From NCBI GenBank assembly GCA_016288055.1, contig JAEEXZ010000002.1:1-64000 (forward strand): a DNA stretch of 64,000 nt, given 5' to 3'. Origin of the DNA: Bacteroidales bacterium (GTDB lineage Bacteria > Bacteroidota > Bacteroidia > Bacteroidales > UBA932). The notes below the pieces were generated by a model. That model was not told where the DNA came from, did not search any database, and worked only from the letters and a program-made list of their open reading frames with translations. The position numbers were made by a program, and so were the translations under genes. This document shows, piece after piece, positions 1-6,936 of this stretch (within the stretch, counting starts at the first letter, position 1; the number at the start of each line of letters is the position of its first letter).

Positions 1-2
1 CC

Positions 3-821
3 GACGAGGAAGGAAACCCTGTCTATAAGCAACGCTCGGAGGATCTTCTCCGCCGCTTCGACAGCTTCACATGGTCGGCCGGAATGGCGTGGAATCCGGG
101 CCGATGGGTGCTCAAACTCAACGTAGGCAAGAGCTTCCGCGTCCCCATTCCCAAAGAACTGGGGGCCGACGGTGTCAACTACCATATATTCCGTTACGAG
201 AAAGGGGCGCCGGACCTGTCCCCCGAAGAATCCTATCAAGTGGACGCCGGCATTAACTGGCTGGGAGAGAAGCTTTCCCTCCGGCTGGACCCTTATGTCA
301 ACTGGTTTCCCAATTACATCTATCTGAATCCGGGTTCGCAGTACTACGAAGGCCTGCAGATGTATGCCTACACCCAGGCACAAGTCTTCCGGACCGGATT
401 CGAAGCCCAGGTGAGCTGGTCTCCGGTCTCTTTCCTGGAACTGGATGCGAAGGGAGAATACCTTTATGCCCGGCAGATGTCCGGCAGCAAGAAAGGCTAT
501 ACCCTTCCCTTCTGTCCACCCTGGAGAGCAACCTTCAGTGCCCGTTACAAGTTCCTGGAGAACGGTTTCGTCCTCTTTGACGTACGCGTGGCGGGTGCGC
601 AGCGGGAGATTGTCCCTCCGGAAAAGCCGACGGACGGCTGGTACACGCTCAACCTCGCGGCCGGAAAAGATTTCACGCTTGGGAAAACCCTTCTCAAGGC
701 CGGCGTACAGGTGGAAAACCTCCTGAACCGGCGCTATTACGACCATACAAGTTATTATCGGCTCATCGGAGTCCCTGAGCCGGGGCTGAACGCCTCCATC
801 ATGTTGGGACTCGAATTTTAA
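3..821 (+). CDS. TonB-dependent outer membrane receptor, C-terminal part (5' end outside window)
   Basis: The frame is open from the window edge, so this is the last 272 residues of a larger receptor. The visible part has alternating aromatic/polar beta strands of a 22-strand outer-membrane barrel, including FRVPIPKELGADG, YVNWFPNYIYLNPGS and a C-terminal VENLLNRRYYDHTSYY segment typical of TonB-dependent receptors. It ends in a terminal Phe (LGLEF), the usual outer-membrane insertion signal. The plug and TonB box are not visible, so the substrate cannot be read. Two DUF4625 lipoproteins follow 14 nt downstream on the same strand; the first has a His/Asp/Glu-rich tail, which makes metal or chelate uptake a reasonable guess but no more than that. 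Confidence 0.85.
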   Translation, partial: DEEGNPVYKQRSEDLLRRFDSFTWSAGMAWNPGRWVLKLNVGKSFRVPIPKELGADGVNYHIFRYEKGAPDLSPEESYQVDAGINWLGEKLSLRLDPYVNWFPNYIYLNPGSQYYEGLQMYAYTQAQVFRTGFEAQVSWSPVSFLELDAKGEYLYARQMSGSKKGYTLPFCPPWRATFSARYKFLENGFVLFDVRVAGAQREIVPPEKPTDGWYTLNLAAGKDFTLGKTLLKAGVQVENLLNRRYYDHTSYYRLIGVPEPGLNASIMLGLEF

Positions 822-835
822 AAAGAAATCATACC

Positions 836-1276
836 ATGAAAAATATCATTCTCACCATCGCTGCCGTTGCAGCCCTCGCTTTCCTCTCCGTTTCCTGCAA
901 AAAGGACAATGCTCCCGCCAAACCCGTCGTCACCTTCACCGAAGTGGGCCACGACAACAGCAAGCACGCCATGCGCGGAGACGACATGCACCTGGAGGCC
1001 GAGATTGTGGCCGAGGGCCTGATCAAGCGCATCGACGTGGAAATCCACAAGGAAAACGGCGGCTTTGAAATCGAGAAATCCTTTACCGAGGGCAAGTACA
1101 TCGGCGTCAAGAACACCGAATTCCACGAGCATATCGACATCCCTGCCGACGCTCCCCTGGGTGAGTATCACCTGCATTTCACGGTGACCGACCAGGCCGG
1201 ACAGACCGTTACGGCCGAGGAACACATCGAAGTCATCGAGTTTGACGAGGACCACCACCACGATGAAGAAGAGTAA
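836..1276 (+). CDS. DUF4625-type lipoprotein with His/acidic-rich C-terminus
   Basis: 146 aa. The N-terminus is a lipoprotein signal (hydrophobic run, then lipobox FLSVSC with Cys at about residue 21). The mature part is a single Ig-like/DUF4625 domain (PTVTFTEVGHDN-like start, then DMHLEAEIVAEGLIKRIDVEIH and GEYHLHFTVTDQAGQ), a family seen in Bacteroidetes beside TonB receptors. The C-terminus DEDHHHDEEE could bind metal ions. The gene lies 14 nt after the receptor and overlaps the next lipoprotein gene by 14 nt, so the three are probably one operon. Exact function is unknown for the family; surface-exposed accessory protein is the inference. Confidence 0.75.
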   Translation: MKNIILTIAAVAALAFLSVSCKKDNAPAKPVVTFTEVGHDNSKHAMRGDDMHLEAEIVAEGLIKRIDVEIHKENGGFEIEKSFTEGKYIGVKNTEFHEHIDIPADAPLGEYHLHFTVTDQAGQTVTAEEHIEVIEFDEDHHHDEEE

Positions 1277-1736
1277 TTATCCGGCCATTGTCATGCTGTT
1301 GTGCGCACTGGGTGCGTGCAACAGCCTTTCTACGGACAAGGACATGACTCCTCCCGAGATCCTGCCCGTCCCGGAAAGCACCTCCCCTACCAACTGCGCC
1401 ACCTTCCACCCCGGAGGTGTCATTCCCTTCAACTATGCCTTTACCGACGATGTGGAGTTGGGCTCCTTCAACCTGGAAATCCACAACAACTTCGACCATC
1501 ACACGCACAGTACCGAGGCCACGGAATGTGACCAGGAGCCCAAGAAGGAGCCGGTGAATGCCTGGAAGTACAACCAGGACTACCCCATCCCCGCCGGCAG
1601 CACCGTCTATGAATCCCACCTCCGGATTCCCATCCCGGAGGGCATCGACACGGGTGAATATCACTTCATGATCCGTGTCACCGACGCCTCCGGCTGGCAG
1701 CAGCTGAAATCCGTCACCATTTTCATCCAAAATTAG
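1263..1736 (+). CDS. second DUF4625-like lipoprotein
   Basis: 157 aa. The ATG at 1263 is chosen over an in-frame ATG at 1242 because it begins a clean lipoprotein signal (MKKSNYPAIVMLLCALGAC, lipobox LGAC); the earlier start would add a polar Thr-rich stretch before it. The mature protein has the same fold pattern as its upstream neighbour (GSFNLEIHNNFDHHTHS, then GEYHFMIRVTDASGWQQ), so the two are probably paralogues from a local duplication. It contains a DHHTH cluster. The start overlaps the preceding gene, pointing to translational coupling. Function unknown; probably works with the TonB receptor. Confidence 0.7.
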   Translation: MKKSNYPAIVMLLCALGACNSLSTDKDMTPPEILPVPESTSPTNCATFHPGGVIPFNYAFTDDVELGSFNLEIHNNFDHHTHSTEATECDQEPKKEPVNAWKYNQDYPIPAGSTVYESHLRIPIPEGIDTGEYHFMIRVTDASGWQQLKSVTIFIQN

Positions 1737-1772
1737 GCTCACCGGGATAAATCCAGTACTCGTGCACCAAAA

Positions 1773-1806
1773 CTCGAGCACCAAACAGGCCCAATCCGTG
1801 CTCGAG
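1773..1806. repeat. CTCGAGCAC-N16-GTGCTCGAG dyad
   Basis: Perfect 9-bp inverted repeat, CTCGAGCAC at 1773-1781 and GTGCTCGAG at 1798-1806, with a 16-bp spacer. The same dyad with the same 16-bp spacer is at 51878-51909 in repeat locus 2 (8 bp of the arm conserved there). A perfect palindrome GAGCACGTGCTC follows at 1867-1878. The conserved spacer length suggests a functional structure or protein-binding site rather than decay products. Confidence 0.65.
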
Positions 1807-1976
1807 CCGGAGTCTAAGCACGTGGCCGGTCAAAATAATAGCATTTTCTTGTCCCGGTAGATGCTGGAGCACGTGCTCGGGCAAAAATACGGCGAAATCT
1901 TTCCCCGCCACGTGCTGGGTGATGCTGGCCAGGACCAAAAACCGCGATTTCTGTCTTCGCCAGAACAAAATTGAAC

Positions 1977-2013
1977 TGGCCAGGACCAAATTTGGCGATT
2001 TTGGTCCTGGCCA
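1977..2013. repeat. 14-bp hairpin TGGCCAGGACCAAA
   Basis: TGGCCAGGACCAAA at 1977-1990 pairs perfectly with TTTGGTCCTGGCCA at 2000-2013 around a 9-nt loop. Another copy of the left arm (TGGCCAGGACCAAA) lies at 1926-1939. It could end transcription from either convergent neighbour, but there is no clean T-run, so I treat it as part of the repeat locus. Confidence 0.5.
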
Positions 2014-2078
2014 CAATTGAAACAACCATCCTGCCCTCCCACCGCCATCTGTCCCATATTCAACACCCCACATCCAAT

Positions 2079-2212
2079 CTGTATGTACAGTTGGAATGCA
2101 GTGTGAGGCCGATTTTCTGTACATACAGTTCGAGAAAGTGGCCTGGAAGGGCGAAACGGCATCTGTATGTACAGTTGGAATGCAGTGTGAGGCCGATTTT
2201 CTGTACATACAG
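2079..2212. repeat. two 50-bp CTGTATGTACAG units at 84-bp period
   Basis: Units at 2079-2128 and 2163-2212 are identical. Each begins with CTGTATGTACAG, has a 26-bp core and ends with CTGTACATACAG, so the unit is a 12-bp inverted repeat. Each arm is itself a near-palindrome (CTGTA-TG-TACAG). The start-to-start distance is 84 bp. The same arms, same 50-bp unit length and same 84-bp period recur at 51613-51830 with a different core. Confidence 0.8.
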
Positions 2213-2230
2213 CAGGGAGGTAGGACGGGA

Positions 2231-2257
2231 GATGCCCGGTCGGGGCCGGGCATGACG
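2231..2257. repeat. GCCCGG-type palindromic repeat (family 2)
   Basis: ATGCCCGGTCGGGGCCGGGC-type palindrome ending in ATGACG. Reverse-oriented relatives are at 23745-23772 (inside fakA) and 27812-27838 (between plsX and the ACP gene). It is therefore a dispersed family in this genome. Confidence 0.7.
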
Positions 2258-2352
2258 CATTTGAGAACCTTATACCGCTCAACCAACGCACAAGCAGAAG
2301 CCCTGAACACCAAAATCAAGGCATTCAGGGCTCAACTTGCTTACAGATCACG

Positions 2353-3594
2353 CTACTTTTTGTTAAAGGCCTGGCCGATTCCCCAGCAGAGGGCGGCGAC
2401 GACCATGCCGTTGATGGAAGCGAAGCCCCAGTGGACAAGGTTGGCGACGACGGCGCCGGCCACAACGCCGATGATGGCGGACCAGTCCACCGCCTTTTCT
2501 GCGACATCCTTTCCGCGGTTGCAGAAATAGTGAAGGATGAGGATGATACCCACGGGCGGCAGGGTGCAGTTGAGTACGTTAAGCCAGCCGCAGAAGTTCC
2601 AATACAGCCAAACGGCGGCCACGGTGCCGATGATGCCGGAGATGATCACCATGGTCTTCTTGGACAGGCCGAAGATATTGGAAAGGCCCAGGCCGGCGGT
2701 GTACAGGGCGTTGTCGTTGGTGGTCCAGATGTTAAGGCCCAGCACCAGGATAGCCATGTAGAAGAGGTTCAGGTTGAGCATGACCTCGAAGATGTCGTTA
2801 CCACCGGCATAGATGCTGGATACGGCACCGAACAGGAACATAAGGCTGTTGCCGATGAAGAAGGCTACGACCGTAGTCCAGAGGCCCACCTTTGCATTCT
2901 TGGCGAAGCGCGTGAAGTTGGGCGTAGCCGTACCGCCGGAGACGAAGCTACCCACGACGAGGCCCGCACCGGCGATGATGCCGAGGTCCTTCGTGCCCTT
3001 GGCGAACTGCTCCACCAGGCCGGCGTCACCGTTGCGGACAGCCATTATCATGGCCGCGGTGCCCAGGATAGCCACAGCCGGAACGGCGATGTAGCTGATG
3101 ATGGTAAGGCTCTTGATGCCGTAATAGGCGCTGCAAGTCATCAGGATACCGGCGACGGCCACCAGCACATAACCCTGCCAGGGCATGGAATCCGGCGTTA
3201 CTTCGAGACCCAGGATTTCCTTGGCTACGGGAATGGCGAACATGGCGAGGCCAACGCCGAACCAGCCAGTCTGCGTGAAACTGATCATGGCGCTGGGCAG
3301 CCAGCTGCCCTTGGTGCCGAAGCTGCGGCGGGAGAGCATATCCAGCGACAGACCGCTTTCCGCGCCAATCCAGCCCAGGGCGCCCGTATAGGCGGCCAGA
3401 ATGATACCACCCAGGACCAGTGCCCAGATGAAACCGCCCAGATTCAGGCCGGCGGCCAGTTCCTGGCCCACCCACATGCTGGCAGAGAAGAAGGTAAAGC
3501 CCAGCATGACCATAAACATGCTCAGGTTGCTCTTGCGACCTTTTTTGTCCACCGCAGAGGTGGTGAAGTCGATGTCCTTAGTTTTGTGACTCAT
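2353..3594 (-). CDS. codB: CodB-like cytosine/purine permease (NCS1 family)
   Basis: 413 aa, about the family's usual length. The ATG at 3594 (MSHKTKDIDF) is used; the open frame runs further upstream but through the neighbouring gene. About 12 hydrophobic segments are visible, with NCS1/CodB-like stretches such as FTFFSASMWVGQELAAG, GWIGAESGLSLDMLSRRSFG, FTQTGWFGVGLAMFAIP, and LNIWTTNDNALYTAGLG, which resembles the CodB helix-8 region. Expected role is uptake of cytosine or a related base across the inner membrane. It overlaps the upstream phosphoribosyltransferase gene by 17 nt, so transport and salvage of a nucleobase are probably coupled. Confidence 0.85.
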   Translation of the reverse strand: MSHKTKDIDFTTSAVDKKGRKSNLSMFMVMLGFTFFSASMWVGQELAAGLNLGGFIWALVLGGIILAAYTGALGWIGAESGLSLDMLSRRSFGTKGSWLPSAMISFTQTGWFGVGLAMFAIPVAKEILGLEVTPDSMPWQGYVLVAVAGILMTCSAYYGIKSLTIISYIAVPAVAILGTAAMIMAVRNGDAGLVEQFAKGTKDLGIIAGAGLVVGSFVSGGTATPNFTRFAKNAKVGLWTTVVAFFIGNSLMFLFGAVSSIYAGGNDIFEVMLNLNLFYMAILVLGLNIWTTNDNALYTAGLGLSNIFGLSKKTMVIISGIIGTVAAVWLYWNFCGWLNVLNCTLPPVGIILILHYFCNRGKDVAEKAVDWSAIIGVVAGAVVANLVHWGFASINGMVVAALCWGIGQAFNKK

Positions 3595-4675
3595 AATTTT
3601 GGAGGATTGAATTGATTGCGTTGATCCGTTGGTTGGCGATGGTCTCCAGCGACAGGGCCGATGCATGGGCAAGCAGCTCGGCTTCGTCGGCCCAGAGGGG
3701 CTTGAGACGCTCGTCCATGAGTTCACGGTAATGGTTCAGCGTGAGCCATTTGTTGTAGGTGACGGGATTGTAGTAGCCCAGCTTCTCCCCTACCATCAAC
3801 TGGGGGTCAATCTGGTCTGCGCGGGCCCAGATGCCTTCCCAGTATTCCAGCGCCTCGTGGAAATGCACGGGAATCTCGTAGCGGCGGGCTCCGCCGTCGT
3901 AGATGATGCATTTCTCCAGGATGGAATAGGGATGGTCCAGGACAAAGCGACGGAATTCCGGAGAGATCACTCCGTCTTTCCAGCCGAAGTCGATATCCGG
4001 AACATTGATGCCCGTAGCGCCCTGATCCTTGTAAACCGTGAAAATACCTTCGTAAAAGAAGCAGTCGAATCCTTCAAACTCCGGCCAGATCCTGCGGATT
4101 TCCTCCGTCATGCTTTCCATCAGGTCGATGGCGCGGGTGCCGCCGATGGTAAAGAAAATGATCTTGCGGATACTTCCCCCGCGGCGGCGGAAACGGTCGA
4201 TTACCTGGTCCAGGCACAGGCGGAGCGTATCTCCTGTTGCGATGATGTCGCCGATGACAAGGATGTTGTCCTTCTTGACACGCAGTTTCTCGTACTTGAT
4301 TTCCAGACCGGTAATGATGTGGTCCTCAATGATGCGTTCGCAGGAGACGAAGTGGATGTCCCGTACCCTGATTCCGCTTCTGTAGCATGCTTCCTCGATG
4401 GGATAATTCAGGCCTCCGCGGAGGATGGTGAGAATATCGACATCGCCGCCCTTGCCTTGATGAGTCAAATGGCGAAGGGCGGCGACGGTAGCGGGAAGCA
4501 TCGACAGATAGGAATCAAAGCCGACGACTTCGGGAAATGCCATGAGGCGGCGGGTTCCCGTGCTGCTAAGAATGAAATACTTATTGGAGAACTGCGCCTG
4601 ACGCAGTTCATATACGCTTGTGTCATCCTGCAAGCCGACGAAATGAAGGCTCGCATCCAGTAAACTTAAAGACAT
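3578..4675 (-). CDS. PRTase-domain protein, probably nucleobase salvage
   Basis: 365 aa. The central region carries a type I phosphoribosyltransferase signature: a pyrophosphate-loop-like LTILRGGLNYP near residue 85 and a PRPP loop ILVIGDIIATGDT near residue 140 (compare VDDVIATGGT). The flanking N- and C-terminal regions are longer than in small PRTases (about 180-220 aa) and I do not recognise them. It is the first gene of a two-gene operon with a CodB-like permease and overlaps it by 17 nt, which suggests it activates the imported base with PRPP. Substrate is not readable. A terminator-like hairpin lies between its promoter and its ATG. Confidence 0.7.
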   Translation of the reverse strand: MSLSLLDASLHFVGLQDDTSVYELRQAQFSNKYFILSSTGTRRLMAFPEVVGFDSYLSMLPATVAALRHLTHQGKGGDVDILTILRGGLNYPIEEACYRSGIRVRDIHFVSCERIIEDHIITGLEIKYEKLRVKKDNILVIGDIIATGDTLRLCLDQVIDRFRRRGGSIRKIIFFTIGGTRAIDLMESMTEEIRRIWPEFEGFDCFFYEGIFTVYKDQGATGINVPDIDFGWKDGVISPEFRRFVLDHPYSILEKCIIYDGGARRYEIPVHFHEALEYWEGIWARADQIDPQLMVGEKLGYYNPVTYNKWLTLNHYRELMDERLKPLWADEAELLAHASALSLETIANQRINAINSILQNYESQN

Positions 4676-4703
4676 AAAAAAACCCGATTAGGAGCTAACC
4701 GGG
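4676..4703 (-). terminator. terminator-like hairpin in the leader of the PRTase-codB operon (possible attenuator)
   Basis: On the minus strand CCCGGTTAG pairs with CTAATCGGG around a 3-nt loop, directly followed by seven T and then the ATG. There is no upstream minus-strand gene close by to terminate; the hairpin lies between a -7 box (4707-4714) and the start codon. It has the form of an intrinsic terminator and could attenuate the operon, or act as a 5' stabilising stem. Confidence 0.6.
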
Positions 4704-4706
4704 ATA

Positions 4707-4714
4707 CAAAATTA
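4707..4714 (-). promoter_or_regulatory. -7 box TAATTTTG for the PRTase-codB operon
   Basis: Matches the Bacteroidales -7 consensus TAnnTTTG on the minus strand, 31 nt before the ATG at 4675. Transcription would start about where the leader hairpin begins. No clear -33 TTTG was seen. Confidence 0.5.
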
Positions 4715-4767
4715 GGCAGTTTCGGGGGAATTTACAAGAGGCCGGAATACTTTTTTGAGAAATATCG

Positions 4768-4775
4768 TATATTTG
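4768..4775 (+). promoter_or_regulatory. -7 box TATATTTG for the DMT transporter gene
   Basis: Matches TAnnTTTG, 13 nt before the ATG at 4789, giving a leader of only a few nucleotides. No -33 TTTG at the usual spacing. Confidence 0.5.
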
Positions 4776-4788
4776 CCGCCGCGAAAAT

Positions 4789-5721
4789 ATGAATCATCTC
4801 GGAGAAATCATTTCACTGGGCGTCGCCCTCTCCTGGACCATTACAGCCTGGTTTGCAGACAAAGCCAGCCGCCGGATGGGTGCCATGGTTACCAATGTGC
4901 TGCGGCTTGTGCTGGCCATCCTTTTCCTGGGACTGCTGCTCTGGTTTACGGTAGGCCGTCCCTACCCCGTCTATGCCGACGGACAGACCTGGCTATGGCT
5001 GGGACTTTCCGCCGTCGTCGGTTATGTCTTCGGGGATTATTGTCTGTTCAACTCCTATATCTATATCGGCCCCCGTTACGGGCAGCTGATGATGACGCTG
5101 GCCCCGCCGATGGCCGCCGTCGCCGGCTGGCTCCTCCTGGGAGAAACGCTCAGCTGGACCTCCATCCTGGCAATGGCCATCACGCTCTGCGGTATCGGCA
5201 TTTCCATCCTCAGCCGCGAGGAAGGTCACTTCAAGCTGGACCTTCCCCTCAAAGGCATTCTGCTGGGCATCGGCGCCGGTGTGGGACAGGGCGTGGGCCT
5301 TGTGCTTAGCAAGGTGGGCATGGAGTATTATTCCGCATCCATCCCCTCCGACGCTCCCGCCGTGATGGAATCCATGCTTCCCTTCGCTTCGACGATGCTC
5401 CGTGCTATCATCGGCGCCATCGGCTTCGGCACCATCCTGGCCCTGCAGAAGGACTTCGGCAAGCTGGGCGCCGCCGTGAAGGACCCCGTGGCCATGAAAT
5501 ATGCGTCCATCATCACGCTATTCGGCCCGGCAGTGGGCGTTTCCCTCTCCCTGATGGCCGTCCGCTATGCTCCCGCCGGGATTGCATCCACGCTGATGGC
5601 CCTCACCCCCGTTTTCATCCTGTTCCCGGAGGTGCTTATTAATAAGAAAAAGATCCGTTTCAAGGAAATCCTGGGCCTGGCCGTGAGCATTACCGGCGTT
5701 GCCCTGTTCTTTAGTCGCTGA
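4789..5721 (+). CDS. EamA/DMT-family inner membrane transporter
   Basis: 310 aa with about ten hydrophobic helices in two EamA repeats (residues about 5-145 and 165-308). Recognisable pieces are the opening LGEIISLGVALSWTITAWFADKAS, the first-repeat end MMTLAPPMAAVAGWLLLGE, and the second-repeat end ASTLMALTPVFILFPEVLINKKK, where each repeat closes with the conserved P-x-x-A/F...G/N pattern. The family exports or imports metabolites; the substrate cannot be inferred. Its 3' end overlaps the convergent lipoprotein gene by 11 nt. Confidence 0.85.
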   Translation: MNHLGEIISLGVALSWTITAWFADKASRRMGAMVTNVLRLVLAILFLGLLLWFTVGRPYPVYADGQTWLWLGLSAVVGYVFGDYCLFNSYIYIGPRYGQLMMTLAPPMAAVAGWLLLGETLSWTSILAMAITLCGIGISILSREEGHFKLDLPLKGILLGIGAGVGQGVGLVLSKVGMEYYSASIPSDAPAVMESMLPFASTMLRAIIGAIGFGTILALQKDFGKLGAAVKDPVAMKYASIITLFGPAVGVSLSLMAVRYAPAGIASTLMALTPVFILFPEVLINKKKIRFKEILGLAVSITGVALFFSR

Positions 5722-6877
5722 GGCAGGCGATGTGCGGCTCCGGCGCTTCCATGATGTTCCAGGAAAGCACCGCGCCTTCGAAGCCGTGCGCCATGATCGC
5801 ATCCAGGCTCTCGCGCACATATTCCGGCGAGGTGAGGGCTATGTCGGGCCGATAATTGATCTCGATCCCCGGATATTTCCCGCAGGAATAAGGCTCCATC
5901 GCCTTGAGCTGCGATTCCAGGAAATCCACGTCCATTTCGAAGACGGGATAGCCCTGGGCGTTCGGCACCGCATTTTTGAGAAGGCCGTATTCGAAGCCCA
6001 TCCCCGCCGGCGCGTTGGTCTTCCGGTACAGCATGGGCTTGATGAAGTCTGCATGGGCGGTAAGGATTTCGTAATCCTGTCCCACGAACGGCGCCATAAA
6101 GGGTGCGTAGAGGTCAAGCCCCACCTCCAGGCCGCGTGCATGCAGGCTGTCGCACAGGGACGCCACCGCACCGCTCACGATATGACCTTTGGCTTTGAAG
6201 AAGGCCGATGCCGTCTTGTTGCTGAAGCGGAAACCGGTTTCCGGGCTGTAGCCCTCGACGGAGAAGAAAGCGTCCCCCACCACATCCACCTCGTTTTTCA
6301 CCTGTTCCAGGTCTATCCCCTCTTCCAGGAAACGGGCCGTGCATACGGGGCATCCGCAGCTGAGCACGCCGGCGGCCCCGCCCACGAAGGACTGGCCGCG
6401 CACACGGTCCATGAAAACGCCGTCGAAACCGCAGTCGGAGAACAGATTGTCGTATATGGCAAGGACCTGGTCCCGATTGGACTTGACGGAGGGGCAGTTG
6501 AAACTGAAGCCCTCGCCGGCCGTGAGATCGAAGTTGCCGCTGGATCGGCCCCACAGATCCAGGGCCGGCTGGCTTTCGCATACGCCTTCCGTCTCGGCGA
6601 AAACGGGAAGCCACAGGAGCATCTTGATGTCTTTTGCGTGAAGATACTCCCCTACCTTTCTGTAAATATCCTTGTCCGTGCTCCAGCCGATGATGACTTT
6701 TTCCACTGGGATGAGGGAAGCTACCGAGTCTATCCGGGAAACGATGCTTTCCGCCGTATATGCGGGCTGGTCCCAGGTTCCCAGGGATACCTGGACAATG
6801 TAGGAGGCTTTGCGGGAAGGAGTCTGGCATGTGGCCAGAAGCGCAAGGGTAAGTAAAAAGGTCAGGGCTTTTTTCAT
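5711..6877 (-). CDS. TIM-barrel lipoprotein, glycoside-hydrolase-like
   Basis: 388 aa with a lipoprotein signal (LLTLALLATC, Cys about residue 17). Mature sequence reads as a (beta/alpha)8 barrel: strand motifs VEKVIIGWSTD, IKMLLWLPVFAE, GFDGVFMDRVRG, GLEVGLDLYAPF, ADFIKPMLYRK and FEGAVLSWNIMEAP. DGVFMDR and FIKPMLY resemble the putative glycosyl-hydrolase groups (GHL/DUF4015-like) found in many Bacteroidetes lipoproteins. A C-G-C-P-V-C segment near residue 170 suggests bound metal or disulfides. Substrate unknown. It is transcribed alone, divergent from the BASS transporter gene and convergent with the DMT gene. Confidence 0.6.
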   Translation of the reverse strand: MKKALTFLLTLALLATCQTPSRKASYIVQVSLGTWDQPAYTAESIVSRIDSVASLIPVEKVIIGWSTDKDIYRKVGEYLHAKDIKMLLWLPVFAETEGVCESQPALDLWGRSSGNFDLTAGEGFSFNCPSVKSNRDQVLAIYDNLFSDCGFDGVFMDRVRGQSFVGGAAGVLSCGCPVCTARFLEEGIDLEQVKNEVDVVGDAFFSVEGYSPETGFRFSNKTASAFFKAKGHIVSGAVASLCDSLHARGLEVGLDLYAPFMAPFVGQDYEILTAHADFIKPMLYRKTNAPAGMGFEYGLLKNAVPNAQGYPVFEMDVDFLESQLKAMEPYSCGKYPGIEINYRPDIALTSPEYVRESLDAIMAHGFEGAVLSWNIMEAPEPHIACLSD

Positions 6878-6920
6878 TGTATTTTTAATTATGGGTTAAC
6901 AAATATAGTGAAATAATGTG

Positions 6921-6928
6921 TAAATTTG
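6921..6928 (+). promoter_or_regulatory. -7 box TAAATTTG for the BASS transporter
   Basis: TAnnTTTG match 8 nt before the ATG at 6937. Because the box overlaps codons of a possible upstream ATG (6916), it rules that start out and implies a nearly leaderless mRNA. Confidence 0.55.
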
Positions 6929-6936
6929 CGCCCGCT

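Larger units (their letters stand above)
1739..2257. repeat. composite non-coding repeat locus 1
   Basis: The 616-bp space between two convergent genes is filled with dyads and direct repeats. In order it holds a CACCGGGATAAA...GTGCACC segment (1739-1767), a 9-bp inverted repeat with 16-bp loop (1773-1806), a 12-bp perfect palindrome GAGCACGTGCTC (1867-1878), a 14-bp hairpin (1977-2013), two copies of a 50-bp unit at 84-bp period (2079-2212) and one GCCCGG-type palindrome (2231-2257). Short open frames across it only reflect the repeats. A related locus with the modules in reverse order lies at 51613-51951. I see no gene here. Confidence 0.75.

Noticed and set aside
2079..2090. LexA/SOS box (CTGT...ACAG)
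   Set aside because: CTGTATGTACAG has a 4-nt centre instead of the LexA N8, is repeated in arrays, and lies next to no SOS gene promoter.
2079..2212. CRISPR-like array
   Set aside because: Only two or three units, the units are themselves inverted repeats, locus-2 spacers resemble each other, and there are no cas genes.
1723..2319. Minus-strand open frame of 198 aa across repeat locus 1
   Set aside because: Its sequence is made of translated repeats (twice MYRKSASHCIPTVHTD-like) and has no independent coding signs.
2431..3615. 394-aa plus-strand open frame antisense to codB
   Set aside because: Low-complexity Asp/His/Gly-rich reading of the reverse strand of a clear permease gene.
6916..6936. 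Upstream ATG for the BASS transporter
   Set aside because: The -7 box TAAATTTG lies over these codons, so they would not be transcribed.
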